Shown piece by piece: positions 31,699 to 46,243 of a DNA stretch of 64,000 nucleotides. Every line of letters begins with the position of its first letter. Position 1 is the first letter of the stretch. A program made the translations under genes and the position numbers. The DNA is taken from positions 186,001-250,000 of the forward strand of contig NC_011692.1 in assembly GCF_000150955.2 (NCBI RefSeq), in the 5' to 3' direction. A model generated the notes under the pieces. The model had not been told where the DNA came from. It ran no database searches and was given only the letters and a program-made list of their open reading frames with translations. Origin of the DNA: Phaeodactylum tricornutum CCAP 1055/1. Lineage: Eukaryota > Bacillariophyta > Bacillariophyceae > Surirellales > Neidiaceae.

Positions 31699-32754
31699 GA
31701 GAAGGTGTGTGTGTAGATGTGTGTGTAAGTGTCTTGTATACAGACAGGTACACCTACCTGAGGAAGGAGGAATTGTCAATGGTGCACCGTGAATGGAATG
31801 ATTTGGCCGAGGCGAGAAGGGCTGTGGGGGAGCAACGACGGGGTCTCGGGGTGTGTTTGTGTAGGTTTGCGTAGGGCGTGGGAAACGCTTCGGCACTCCG
31901 GGAAAAACGGGGGTTGACACGATACGACACGAGACAGTTCTTGGGAAGGTAGGGCGAGAAACCACGGGGTTCGGCTTTTCCAAACCTAGTTGGGTACCGG
32001 ATCAAGTGAGATCCCGGGGTTAAGGGAGTATTAGGGATAGGTACTACGCGCGTTTGGCTCGAGTAGATTGAGCCCGTGGGTAGTCGAGCGACGTGTGCGG
32101 TAGCCACGGCCACGAGGAATGGTCCGATTGTTTCTACCAGAGTAGCAGTGGGTTCGGTGATTGACAATTGAATGCTTAGGAGACCGACTTTCCCCAACCC
32201 GACACACGAGTATCTACCGGTACCCATTTTCCTACTTCCGAAACAGCCTCGTCCCGGTTCGATTCCGAAAAAGGCCTTTCCTGGAAGGCCGCACAGAAAA
32301 GGTCCCGGTCTCCCAAATGGATGTTGTTCGTGATTGATTGTGGCTTGTGGGATTCTCCAATGCGGCACTCCCTCCGTTTGCCTCCCTCCCGGCCAGGTGT
32401 GATATATCGCTTAGGGTGGGTTTCGTGTATACTACTACCTACTCTCCGTAGGCGCGAGACGCATCCGCACAAGTCAACTTGTTTCCACAGTCAACCAGCC
32501 AAGAAACTGAAGACACACACAGCTCTCGGTCCCAGAATGGTCCCCGCTGGAGTGTTCGTAACGTATCGTATCACAACCCGAGAGATCCACCACCCGTACT
32601 CCCACAAGACATCTCACACCTTGCATAGGTAGAACATTCCACGAACGACTCCGTCCTCGTCTTGATTTGGTTGGTAGGGCGCCAGAGACACGCTACAGAA
32701 AAGTTCGATTCACCGTCACCCGTACACCTACACACGGTACGCTACGACTCCACC
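31699..32754. promoter_or_regulatory. Shared head-to-head promoter region of the two BIG/UBR4 genes
   Basis: 1056 bp between the divergent start codons of the two ligase halves. GT-rich simple sequence lies next to the minus-strand start (about 31705-31740). No coding remnant joining the two halves was seen. A bidirectional promoter that keeps the two halves co-expressed is plausible, but it is inferred from position only. Confidence 0.5.
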
Positions 32755-35700
32755 ATGGCCAAGAAAAAGGTTCCCCCCGCCATCGGCAAGGGTCCAGCCT
32801 CCTCCACCACCATTACTCGGTACGTTTCTACTCCTTTGGCTAATTTTTACTTCTACTACTGCACTACTCCTGTCGCAGGGTCTGTGTCACGCGCCCGTCG
32901 TGTCTTGTCCTACTCACACTTCCTCCGGTACACAGATCCAGACTCACCCCGATGCGTCGAACCACGGATCCCAACGCGGAGGATCCATCCCCGCCTTTCG
33001 ATGGGGTCTACGACTTGTTACGCTCCTGGCGCCTGCGGGCTCTGGAACCCACCCGTGCGCATTCCACCGACTGGACGGAACTCGGAGTCCTCCTCAGTCG
33101 CGACGAACCCTCCGGGGGCTCGCCCCACGTCACGTCCCCCACCACGACACCGGCTTCCTCCGTTGCTTCCTCCAAAAGTCCGGTCCGGCACACCAACACG
33201 AATGCCGCTAGCGGTACCGTCACGCTGGCGTACGGTCTCGTCTTGACGACGCGCGTTTTGGAACAGTTGGTCCAGCGAAGGTCCGACCACGACTCGTCGT
33301 CGTTGGCTTTGGTTACGGTGGCCCTCGCCGATAGCTTGACCTCCGTCCTCTTGCGTGACGTCAAGGCACTCGAACGCTTGTCTCACGGACCCGCCCGTGC
33401 TTTTGTTCGTCGTCTTTGGGCCGTCCTGACCTACGCTCTATCCCACGCCCTCCAAGATTTGGTACCGCCCGACGCGTCGCCGGCCGAACACGACGAACAC
33501 CACACGACGGCCACGGCCGTGGCCATTGTCACTCTGGAACAACTCGTCTACTTTCAGCGAGGAACGAATCCTTTTGTTCTGGAAGCGACTCCCGCCAGTC
33601 TCTGGTACCGCATCGCCCGAACCGTGGTGGTTCCCAACGCGGACCGGTTTTGGGACGATACCGACTACTGGCGCCGCTTGTGTCGATCCCTGCTCTGGCG
33701 GTGGACACCCACCGAACGAGCCGTTTGGGATGTTTGGCGAGACCTCGGTCGAGACTCGATTCCCGATCGTGGACCACAACGGGGCGCCGACGAGACGCTC
33801 CACGGGGACGACCAGGCCAGTGACGGGTCCACGCCCCGTCCCGACCCAGACCTAGCCCGGTCCCCGTCCCGTCGTGCTACGACGACTCCCCACGATTCAC
33901 TCGCGGAATTGGTGAACACATGCTGGTCTCGGCCGGAAGATGGTGGACGCTTGCCCATTAAGCGCTGGGCATCGGTCGTGCTGGTTTGGTTGACACCCGG
34001 ACAAGAACAGCTCCTCCGTGTCGGGCTCCAACTCCTGTCACCGACCCGGACGACGAACCCACGAAACATACCCGTCTTCGGGACACCCCCGGAATATCTC
34101 CCCGACTCCCATTCCACGCCTCGTACCCAGATTCCCGTCTCCACTTTGCGTGTCGTGCTGGTATCCCGGCTGGTCCGACTCGTTCACGAAATGGGCACTC
34201 TAGCGGGAGCCCGTCTGCCTCCCAACGCGACGGCATTGAAAGCCTACGTGACGGGCTTGCAGGGTGAGACGATGCCCAAACCGAAAAAGGGTAGCCAGAA
34301 AATCAAAGCGACGAAACCAGACTTGCGAGATTTGGGTACCCTCCTTTCCTACCGCATCCTTCAGGCCCACGACGCGTGCTTGGCCACGGGATGGGCAGAT
34401 CCGACCGTCACCCTGATCAACGATGACGTGGCCGTTGCCCATCCCGTGGTGTGGTACTATCCCTTTGTGAGCCACACCTTGGACAAACTGTCACACGCGG
34501 CGTGTGCGAGTGTGCCGAACACCGGCCACGCCGAGCAGAATCTGTGGCGAAATCGAATGCAGCACATGGCGGCGGGTTGGATTTGGGCGCGTCACCGTTC
34601 CCGACCGGAGGGTCCCGTAGATGCCAAGCTGATGGCCTTTTGTGTCGGAAGACTTTCGAGTGCGTTGACGCTCCTGGATGTTGACCCGTCCGGTTGCGAG
34701 CCCGATTCGAGCAGCCGTGAGTGGAATTTGACCCAGGCCCTGTCAGAACCCGTACTGGGGGTTCCCACCAAGACGACTAACCGCAAGCGCAAGGCCACTA
34801 CCGGTACTGGCACCGAGACAACCCGCGCTCCCCGAGCGACGAAGAATACTTGCACTTTTGCGCACACCTTTGATGTGGTGGAACGTGCCGTCTTTGGGGG
34901 AGAGGAAATGCTGTCCTTGGTTTTTCGTGCGTTTGCGGAGGAACCTAGCAAAGAAAAAGTGGCCGAATCCATTCTTTCTTCCTTGATATCCCTCGTGGAA
35001 AAGTGCTACGACCTGACTGAAGTGGAAGCATTGTTGACGGATCTTCCGACGGGGAAGAAACGCAAGATACCAAAAGCAAGCACCGCGAAACGAAAGCGAC
35101 GGAAAAAGGATGATTCAACTGCCGAGGTGAGAGTAGACTGCCTTCCGACGTCGGACGGATCCTACGGGTAAGTACCTTGTATAGTTGGAATTGGTGGAGA
35201 AAGATAACAAAGCTCATCCGGAATTGATTTATATATTCTTCGATTGTAGCAAAGGCATAACTCAGGCTCGAGCGGACTTGGCAGGCGACTGTCTTGAGGC
35301 CTTGCAAATGTGTGTCAAGGATCCATCGGCCGCATCAACTTTTCTTTTGGCCCTTTTGAGAAACGCGGTTTCGGTTGATTCTATAGAGCGTGTGGTATAC
35401 TTGGGCAGTCGTATTGAGGGAATAATGGTGCGACCTGACCGAGCCAATAATCCTCCAAATGCTGACACCTTGAAACGAGAGCCCAATGATAGTGGTGAAG
35501 GTTCTTCCCCGTGGACCTCTAGAGAGAAAAAGCTCTGGTGAGTCAAACACCGAAAAAAACGCAAGCTTTGTGCATTATCTCATTTAATTTGGCCCGTCTT
35601 TCAGGTCTTCGCACATGACCCTTGTTCTAATGCTTGGTAGTGGGGGAAGGGCAAATTCTTCGGCACCCAAACGCTACATTTTCGGAGCAAACCGATTGCA

Positions 35701-38700
35701 AATCTTCAAAACCATTGCTGCTCAAACCAGCACAATCCTTTCCGGTCCCTTCTCTGAGGCCGGCTGGCCCATTTGGCAACCTCGTGCGCATCGACTCCTC
35801 ATTGCTTCCAATATTACCAACGAGCTTTCCACACCAAGCAGGGAGAACACTGCGCCGGACTGCTACATCGTTGCCGGTATGATTGACTCTATTTCATATC
35901 TCCTTCGCAACATTTTAAAGTTTGTCAACCTTCCGGCTCGACAGGATGAGTGGACCATCGAAGAGGAAATCCCACTTTCTTTATCTGATGCTCGCCTTTT
36001 TTTGTCAGTTGTCGCACGGCTTTCTCCTCAAGAACAAAGATCTTCCCTTGCTTCTTTACTAAAGGAGATGGACAAAGCCGTTCACGAATTTCGTAAATCG
36101 GAAAAATTGCTTGCGTTTATTTCCGGAGACCGGAAGGCCTCGGGCTTTCTTGCTCGTCTTATCGTTTTAGCCACCCACTTTGCCCTGTCAGTCATGTCGG
36201 GAAAGCGGTTTCAAGGTGTGATTGTCAACGTATTGGAAAAGAGCCTTTCCCTTTCGGCGCCCATACCGGCTACAGGATGGTACAAGGCCGAGACTTGTTT
36301 CATGGGGGTGTTTTTGGACTGGGAATCGTCGGAGCTGCCCGAAGTCCCGACATCACTTTGGGGGATCGAGGCAAGCACGGGAAGGATCCTCCAAGGTGTT
36401 CTAGAGGGCTTTTTTAAGATTGGAATTTTGACTGCCCCTCAAGACAATTGTCACCTTTTATTTGCTTCCTGGAATGCCCTGGGGAAAAGCCCGTTGTGGA
36501 CGGAGCGGACCCCGGGCATACAAATACCATCTGTACTTCCGCGAGACCCTGCATTACTTCTGTTGGACCTTCGAGAAGACATCTGTTGGTTGCATGGACA
36601 GCTCATGAAACTCGAAGGTAGTCCTTGCGGCTCCACGTTGATGGAAGCTATCGACAGCAGAGTTTCCGGGGACTCAAACCAGTCAGCAGCCAAAATCAAG
36701 GATTTACTTACTATGATGGTTTCGAAGGCTACCTATGTCGTGGACAAGATATGTGACCAATATATTCCAAATAGTGCAGAGATGGACTTTCCTATGGCGT
36801 CGTCTGTGCATCCCCTGTTGGAGGTTGTATCGTGCTATCTATCGTTTGCCGTTTCATCATGTACAAAGCCACATAATCAGTTTCTTTCAACGATTCAAGC
36901 CGAGGTTTCTGGTGGAAAGAGAGCTCGCGGATACTCTTCCGGCAGCGACAATCTGGATTTCGACGTAGAGTCTGGTGACTCGCGTGGCGGGCTCGAGGCG
37001 TTAGAGAGATTGCGAAACGGTTGTTTAGCATTTGGAGCTGCTCCAGTCCATCCAGATTGGCTTGACGACGAATGTCGGTTTCGCGATGAATTTTCGGAGA
37101 GTGACATCGTGAAGATTGCCATCCAGGCTCAAACTACGCTCCGGAAAATCGTAGTATTGGCTCAATCCCAGCTTGAAGTTTCCTTGAGAACAGTCTTTTC
37201 TCGGACTGGCGAGTCCTCGGACAACGTTCGGTCCGATCTGGCTTTCAAATTATGCTCCCTTCATCGCTTTCTGGAAAACCAACCAAAGGACTCTAGTTTC
37301 AGTTTTCAAGAGGAGAGTGTGAAATTTGAGATTGGCTCGGCCAGCAACTTGAGCAACGAAGTGATTGGATTTCTACTGATGCATGGCCTTCGGAACTCAA
37401 GAGTTAGGACCAAGAAATGGTATCCCTCCATGGTACAGCGAGTACCTGGAAAAGTACACAAGTACTTTCGGCACAAAGTAAAAGTCGACGTGTCGACACC
37501 TGAGCTGCGAGTCGCTGGTGAATGGGAAGTCTTGGCAGGTCTCGCACTGACGGCATTTTCGACACCTCTGTGTCCACTTCAAGACCAAGCCCACGGAATC
37601 GAAAAACCTGTTTTCCGGGAAATTGCTTTGTATGAGAAATGGCATGAAGTGGGTGTGGCAGCGCTTAGCAGTCTGGCTCCTGTTGTCTCACTTTTGCGAA
37701 TGGGACTGCAACATTCCGGGCGGCCCACCCATCCCTTTGCCAAAACAAAGGCTACCTTCGAAGATTTGGATGTTCACACTCTTTGTCCCAAGTCGTGGAC
37801 TTTGTCACATTCGATGTTGGACGAACCGCAGAAAAATTCTATTCTCGATACCTTGGGCGTTCTTGCTCGTCTCCCTGTGAATTCAACGTGGGAAGCCGTA
37901 TCATGTCAGCTGGTACTGGATGGGCCAAAGTTTCGCACTATTCAGCAGTTCGAGGTTGTCCGTCTTGCTCTAGCGGCAATGTCCGCACTCGCCTCAGCTG
38001 CCAATGGCAATGCAATAGATCGACCTGACATCGTTAGAAAGTTGATGGATAGGGTTGTCAATATCTTAATTCAACACGTCGGTCATGACCGAGCGGGCTT
38101 CTTTTTCGAATCGATAGGTGTCAAGGAGGTTGACTATCGCACGATAGTTGGTAAAACCTCGACTATTTCAAAACGTATCGACGAGACCAGATCAATGTGT
38201 TGCCTATCTAAAGAGCTCGTTGACGGAATGTTTCTTTTCTTTCTCAATGAGACCGAGGCCGTCAGCCAGGAAGCACGGCTTTCGATTCTCTGCTTGATGA
38301 GCTCAATTGCTCAACATAGCCTTTCAAATGACTGCTCGACAAAAAGCAAAGCCCTAGAGGTCGTCGGTCTCTTTCGAGAGGCATTTTATGCCGTACCAGA
38401 GTCCCGTATCTTGAGTCTCGTCACCTCGGATATCTGCAACCATTCAATCGAAGGTTCAGATACGTTACAAAGCGCAGTGTCTTGTATACTCGCGTTTTGT
38501 CTTATTGAACTTGAAAAACCTGGCGCCTATGCCCCAATTATCGAGTCTTTAAAGGATTTCGTTGATGACAGCATGAACAAAGACTACCGCTTTGTATCGA
38601 GACCTTTGCTCCTACTCCTCTTGTGCAGCGTCCAATGGGATTGCCTCCATGATGTCGTGGGAACCTTGCTGGAAAGTAACGCAAGTCAGTCTAGGCAAGT

Positions 38701-41700
38701 CATCAAGATAGTAGCCACTTTCCTTGAGTCGCTGAACAATGACCGTTCTACTGTTGGAAGCAGCCGGGTAAAGTCCGACGCCAATGATGTCACCGGAAAG
38801 CCTGTTATTTGCTCGTTTGTCGCGAAAGCTGGGTTTCATGATCAGCATTGGTATAACTGCTATACTTGTGGACTGACTTGGGACAAAGGGTGCTGTTCGA
38901 TGTGTGCGCTTGTATGCCATATGGGCCATGACGTGGCGTACTCTAGATACAGCTCCTTTTTCTGCGATTGCGGGGGGAACAACAAAAGAGAAGCGCAGCG
39001 CAAGTGCCGGTGCCTCACCCCACTACCGTCTTCAGAAGCAGAAGCGGCCTGGGCGTTCGGCAACGCCAGAGGAGGGGGAAAAGGGACATGGACCCCTCGC
39101 TCCCCAGATTTACGGCCTTACAAATTGGATTCACAAATAGACGCGCAAACCAATAGATTTGGGGAGATCGCGTTACAGTTTTGTCCTTCACAAGTTAAGT
39201 CAGCGCTCGGCAGTATCATCAATGTGGGTCGAACGCGCAACTGGGGACGGATTACGTTGGACGCTGTATACGAGGAATATCGCATCCGGAAGGATGATAG
39301 CAGTGTTATGCTACTAGAAGAAAACGAGGAGGAACAAATGAATTGGTGCCAAGAGGGGGGAGATCTTCTTAGCAGAAGAACCAATACCCAAGTTGTGTTC
39401 AAAACCGACCCTTCTCTTCCTTTTCGTGTGGCTAGGCAATCTGAGTCAGGCGTATTCGAACTATCCAAAAAGGTTGATTTACCTTTGGATGAAACGGGCA
39501 AAGCGCTGCGAGATACCAAACCGAGTGTCCGTTCAGCGTTGGAAGTGGATTCTCGCGGCAACGTAGTCGTCGCTGCGACGCGGGTGCTTTCTTTTTGGAA
39601 CTGCGTACAGCTCCTGAATACCCGATATATGCATGGCGGAACTTCTTTTTCGCGCACTTCGTTGAGTATCGAAGGAAGTCGACTAGTTGACTTTGATATT
39701 CATGGGATGAAGTTGTCGAGACCAAATGAAAACTTCTTGTTGATTTGGGGGCTGTCAGATGTGACAGTATATTCCTGGAAGGCCGCTGTTAACACCTGTG
39801 AGACTATCTTCGATTTGAGTCAACAAAAAAAGTCGCTAGCCACCGCCGACGACGAGGTCGTTGTTCACTGCGATTGGCTCCCCGGATCGATGTTTGCTAT
39901 AGCGATTGTGCGGAGCCGTTCCATCAACCTGTTCCATATTTTAAGTCACTCCAAAATGTCTACCCCGGTTGCGACAATTTCGGTCTCACAAAAGAACGCT
40001 AGTATCTCAAATTGCTGTTTTATTCCGATCACTCACAGTTCTGACGAGGCACATTCGATGTCGTGGATTATTATGGCAATACTCGATGACGGCCGAGTTT
40101 GCAAAGCAAGCGTGACAATGAATGATTCTGCTTCTGTTTTTTCTGTGGCCCCAGAGTTTGACTTTGCCAGGTATTTGCCTGTGCCAGACAGAGAAGACGA
40201 TACAACAGAGAGGGGTGGCCCCGCAGGATATAGGAAGAATATGATCGGCAGGCAACTCGACTTCCTTCCCCTAAGTAGGCTACTTCTTTTAGAAATTCCC
40301 TCAGTTTGTGTCATGGCTTATGCAGTGACAGAAGATGGACAGATATCCCGCGGATTTGAGCTGGTTCCCTGGGAAATACGTGGCAAAGCGAGCGTTAGAG
40401 GGCCCTTTACTCGCTGGAGAGATTTTGGGAGAGACTTAAAGTGTTCCTCAACCAAGTTCTGCGTTGGCTGTATCTGCGAATCTTCCTCATCTGGGGACCC
40501 GGTACCACTTGTGCTTGGAGTCGATGGCACAGTGACATCTGTCGCGACGATCCAAGGGGCCGCAACTCTAGGCTCGAATGGAACTTCTGTAGAAGGTATT
40601 GGTTTGTTTTCTGTGCCGGAACTGATCGATGACTGCGCGATCTACGATTTGAGGGGTCGAAGATCTTTTCGAGAATCTATAATTTGGCTCATTTTGTCTT
40701 CGAACGGTTCTCTATGCTTGTTGAAAGAGGATGGGGGGTGGCCCATAGCTACCCAATTGAATTCTCAAAATGAACGTCGAACTGCTATCCAGACTTCAAC
40801 GGCCTCGGCCCATCTGGACCTTCCTATGAAATTGATTGCATCTCCTTTGCTGGCTTTTGAGGAACTCACGAATCTTACAGACCTAAAGGTTGTGGAGTTC
40901 GCAGGATTTGGTCTCGAAGCGTACGTACCTGGCCATGATGGGAAAAGCTGGTTTTTGCCCGATTTGTTGTCTAACATGCAATCCTGGAATTCTAGGGGCG
41001 ACATCCTCAAATCGAAGCTGACGAAAGACAACGACTCAGTGCTAGCAAGTCCATGCCGAGATGGATTCACCCTCTCGCTTTCGGTGAGAAGTGAATCTAG
41101 TAAAATGTTGGATTTTGCTAGGAACGGTGGTTTAGCTGGAGGTCAAGAATGCTCTGGGCGTTTTGTAGTATCTGCTTTAAGGATTTTGGTCGGCTCTACG
41201 TCGAAGGAATGTATTCCACAGACGATTTATGTGAACGGGCGACCAGTTGATGTACTTTCTAGTACGCGAAAATGGTACTCGGTCGTTTTCACGTCGGAAG
41301 AGATCGCGTTGGGTCTTCGAAGTGGACGCATATCGATTCGTTTTAGCAGGGCTTTCGACGAGGGATGCAAACCTGTAGTGGATGCCGTTGAAGTCTTTGG
41401 GGTCGATTATTCCGTAGTTGCGGCCTGGATTCCGACGCGACTGCAGTCGATTGCAACGCGTGGGATATCACATCCAGCAAGCGAAAACGGCTCACTGTCA
41501 GGACGACATGAAGTAGGTTCTGAAGAGGAAGGTTTATTAGCACTTTCTTCGCTGTGCTCGCTTTGTAGCCTCTTTCGTGTCCCGAAGCCACTCGGGTCCA
41601 TCGATAGAACATATCTCGAAAATTTTGTCTGTCTCACCGCCTTTCAGGATGACCGTCACAATGAGAATGTGGATGCAATCTTGAGCTGTTTCGAACCAGA

Positions 41701-44700
41701 AGGGGCATCGCGTCGTTTGTATCGCGACAAAGGAATTGTCGCCGCCTGTTTTGAACGCCTCTCCGACTGTCGGCTAAAGTTCGACAACGACGAAGTGGTG
41801 ACTGGACAATCACATTCAGTTTTTTACAGGACGGTCAGCAAATACTTGAGGGCGGCTTTAAGGGTAGCGCGTGCTCGACCTGTAAACTACCTACAAGCAC
41901 TTGACCATAGTCTCGAAAAAAAAGGATCAGTTGCGAAGTACTGCGTAAAAGTTGTTCCTTTTTCCATGCCATTTGGAAAGGCTCAACTCACGATGGTCTC
42001 AAACGTCGTCGAGCTGTCTCTCCTTGAGATGGTAATAGCGATAAGTTATGGTGAACACGCCGAGTCGCTGTCAATCAACAGCAATGGCCTTGGAAAGTTT
42101 GAAACTCTGTCGACAATACTTTCTGTACGAAACCCTGTAGTAGTTGAAGAAGCTTGTAAGCGAGTCTCTGACTTTTGCACCTCACACAAGAACTCTAAAT
42201 CTGGAAAGAACGACGTCTTCGCTGTACAGACTATGGCTGTGCACTATGGCTGCGATTGCTGTCACGATGTACCTATTAAGACAGTACGCTACTCTATGTC
42301 AACATCCGGTTCGTGTTTCGATTTGTGCCGAGAGTGCTTCGATCTCGGCAGTTCTTTCGCTCTATCAAAAGATTACTCCAGTGGTATTGACGTAGTAGTT
42401 GATGGAAAATTTATCGGAACTCAATCGTCAAGGCTGAAATGTTCTGATATAAAGAACATGGAACGTATACCAATCGGTAATAGAAAGCAAGATGACCAGG
42501 ACTCGGAGAACCACGGGAAAACACGGAAATTTTTGACTGGACGGCTTGAGAGAAATGCTTTGTTCGAATCTTTTGTTGGGAAATTGTTTTCTGGCGTTAT
42601 GACCTTAGTCTCGAAGCAATCTAGTGTAGGTACTAGAGCATACTTCCGCCTTTACCAGCTCGCCATCGATCTTATCGAGGTTTGTGGAACTGCTGAAGTT
42701 AGGCAAGCAAGAGCTAAAATATTCTCAACCAGTCTCGTCGAAGGCCTTGCGCAGCACTGGAATGCGTTGGTGGATAGGTACGATAGCGATCCCGATCGAT
42801 GGGAATTTGATAAACATGTCGGGCATGTGCTTCTCTTGCTGCTGAAAACGTGCTCTGCAGGGGGAGAGAAAGTGACTTCCGATAAGAATCGATGCGTCAA
42901 AAATCATGTATGGACGCTTCTTGTTTCTGTAAAATGTGGGCAGAAGTATTCCGTACTCACTCATCTTCACGAGCGTCTTCGACAACAAAAAAGCGAAGCC
43001 AATCCCGACTGCCATACATTTTCAGATGGTCTGTCGAAAGAAATTGATATCAGGCAATCGGTGGCTAGGTCTAACCATCTTGATGGGGTAAACTGCTGTC
43101 AACAACGTCTTTTATACTCATCACATCTCCAGAGTGCATTCGCATTTTCGGAAGAACACCGCGAACAAGCCCCCTTCGATCCAGTGAGATACGAAAGAAG
43201 TCCAGCGCTGATTGAGTATGTGCTCGAAACCATCTCGCAATTTGGAGATCCCAGCTCAGAGGAATCCCGTACATGGTTCCCTTTCCTTTGCGAGCTCATT
43301 CTTTCCCAGAAGGAAGATTTTTTGAAGAAATTATCGAAAAAGTGCCTATTTGCACTCTGTGGGGATGACCAAGAATTATATCTATCCGTTCGCGATCACC
43401 ATTCCTTCTGTTATCAAGTCAGTAGTCTTGCGTCTACCCTAGAGCATGGCTTGAAAGGTTGCTTGGCTGTGAATGAGAAGGCCCGTTTGTGTGGAGAGAC
43501 TAGACGAACCAATGCGGAAGCGTCGTGGAATAGCCTAACCATGGGAGAAATAGTTGGGACGGATCATTTGGTACCAGAGTCGATCACATCGAGTCAGGCT
43601 GTGTTGAGTGCAGGTGCAATTTTGGATAAAATATGGCTTATCGCTCGGCGACGTCCACCGAGCTGGCATCGCTTTGGTAGACTCTCTTCATTCCCCGCTA
43701 CTTCAATCTCAAATCACAAATTCTCTGCGTTTTCTTCATTTCTGAAGGAAGTGCTGTCGGGACCACCGATCCGTGTAATTCTTGCGAGCATGTGTCTTCT
43801 CAATGGACAGGGACAGCTAAAGTGCCTTCGTCTGTTCGAGCAGCTATTGGATCGCCACTCCCCAATCACTGACACAGCATCGGCGCCGTGCGAATCTGTT
43901 TTCGATTTGATTCCTTGTGGGCCTCATGAGTTAGATTCATTTGTCTTTCGGTTTGTTTCACAATCCAGCCATTCAGATGTGCGGAAAATAGGAATCGCCA
44001 TTGTAGAGAAGCTTTGCTCGGTGAGCAACAGGAAAGAAGTAGGCGCCCTTTTCCATCGTCTTTTGTGTACACAGGTCAACTACACCACAAGAGTCGGAAA
44101 GGATTCCACTGAGTTCTTTCTTCTTTTGCAAAGGATTTTAAAAATCGGCTTGCCCTTTTACTTTGGTATTGCAAAGTCTAGCTCCTTGGTTGAGGACCTT
44201 TGGTTAAAGCAAGTACAGGAAATTCAATCTGAATCTGTCCGCGCGATCCACGAGTGCGCATATTTCAAAGCGAGGTTGGGATCCCCTGTCCATCGAACGC
44301 ACTTTGATTTTTCTTGTTGCCTTCACTGTGATGGGAATAACCAGAGCGCATCGCGAGAAAAAAGAAGTTCTAAGGGCAATGGAGGAGCAATTTCATCTGC
44401 AAATGGTGCAGACAAATTAGATCCGATTCCAAAGGGTCCGTTGGCCAGTCCACAGCCTTCCATCATTTCGCTGTCTCAGGAAGTCAAATGGCACCCCGAG
44501 CAAGTGAGTGGTTTTGCTCGAGGGCGTCCGGATTGCGGGAAAAGCTCGTGTGTCAGTGATGAATTCAATTCCTACATCAGGCTCCGGTACAGGCTAGCTT
44601 TGTCCGAAGTACACGTTGAAGTCAGAGACCCTCGTGGTCGCTTTGTCAAAACGATCGATGTTTTCTACACCCCGGGTCCCGTGCCAAATATCGAGAATCT

Positions 44701-46243
44701 AAAGGACGGGACAAACAAATGGGAAGCCTGCGCGCAACTCCACTTTTCTCGCGGGGCGACGAGCTCCAACTGTAAGCTTCCTGAGGTTGTAGTGGCAGCA
44801 AACATCAAAATTCGCTACAGTGACTTTTACGAGAGATTAGGTTCCTCGAAAAGCTTGGACGGTAGCCTTCAAGTCCACTGCCCCCGTTGCACGCGCCTAG
44901 TTACGAACGCCCATGGGGTCTGTGGCAATTGCGGTGAAGTTGCTTTTCAATGTCGTAAGTGCCGTCACATCAACTATGAGCGACTAGACGCTTTTCTGTG
45001 TGTCGAATGTGGATTTTGTGCATCCGGTACGTTCTCCTTCGAATTTATCGCCGGTGTTGCATCAAATGCAGTTGTTATTACAAATGACAAGGAACTTGAG
45101 AGGTCTAATCAAATGTATGCGACTGCATCCGAACTTCGCGAAGATATAACTGGCGCTTTAAAAGACAAGCTGGCTGAGTTGCTACGAAAGAAAAAGAAAA
45201 ACACCCGACCTGACAAAGAACCACTGTTTAGCCCCGAATTGCAACTCGCCTTTTTTTCAAACGAGGCTGGATCGAGAGCGAGTTGCAAAGAAGTGGAGGA
45301 TTCAGTTGTCTCTCTCAACAAGCTCGGCCGACAAGGTACTGTAGTGAAGGCAGTAGCAAGGTCCAGCAGCTTGACAACTACCGGAGTTTTCCCGAACCAG
45401 ACAGCTTCTCTTCGACGCCTCTTCCGCAGTTGGCGACCCAATTCCTCAACTTCCAGACGACTTCCAGTGAGTGAAGGTGGCGGGGAGGTTCTCGGCGGTG
45501 ATATCCAGATAGAGGAGGACGACACTGAGGTTTTCGGCCTGCTAGAACAGGGTAGCAGCTTGTCGCGGATGGCCGGTCTAGATGCGGCTGATCCTCTCAA
45601 TCGCCTTCTCGCTAGCGTTCAGAGCTTCCATGATGGACGAGCAAGTGAGTTTGACGAGATTTATGAACAGAATGAAGCTAGAGGACCGTTCAAGCTGAAG
45701 TCCCAAGTCCGAGGTCACTCCAGTGGCGAGCTCTTACAACTTTGCGAGAGGCTATATCACCTTAAGCGCGAAGCGGAATATGAAGCCCATCGCTTGAATG
45801 AAAAGATTTGTGCCTGGCGCCGATTGGAGATGGGATCGTTGGTTCCTAAAGCACCTGCAAACCCAACATCTTTCATCCCGTCACGGTGTTCCGTATGCAG
45901 TCACTCTATCGCTCTACATTTTTTGATACTCTGGTTAAATCTGTTTGAAGCTGATCCGTCCTGTGTAATTGTCACACATGCGATGATCCAGTCCCTTCTC
46001 GAAGAAGACTCGGGTTTTACAAAAAATCTTCGCAATCTTAAACGGACAGTTGTAAAGGAGATCGCGTTGCGTTCCAAAGTGGGCGCTGCGCTTGTTTTAA
46101 AAATCCTAACAAGACGTCTTGCAGTGTTTGAAGAAATAAATTGCACCAGCATCCTTGGAATGATTATCAAAGAAGGCAACGAAGCTAGCCCATACAGACC
46201 CGATTTTACTCAGTTGGCGGTAAAAATTGTAAGATCTAGCTAA
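32755..46243 (+). CDS. BIG/UBR4-type ubiquitin ligase, N-terminal portion (N-recognin) as a separate gene
   Basis: Four exons (32755-32819, 32936-35167, 35250-35537, 35605-46243) with introns of 116, 82 and 67 bp make one frame of 4407 residues. A UBR box lies at about 1930-2000: HWYNCYTCGLTWDKGCCSMC, then CHMGHD and SSFFCDCGG. In the family it recognises N-degrons. A region like the BIG/UBR4 beta-propeller follows, then a ZZ finger (about 3069-3115, YGCDCCHDVP to DLCRECFDLG). Next is the late Cys-rich domain typical of BIG/UBR4 (about 3953-4010): CPRCTRLVTNAHGVCGNCGE, then FQCRKCRHINYE and FLCVECGFC. The protein ends in helical repeats shortly afterwards. The ligase module that normally follows is absent and lies instead on the opposite strand at 26278-31698. 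Confidence 0.9.

Noticed and set aside
32755-35540. Reading the first exons of the BIG/UBR4 N-terminal gene as a separate gene
   Set aside because: Three introns with consensus borders keep a single frame from the ATG at 32755 into the giant exon, so one gene is the simpler model.
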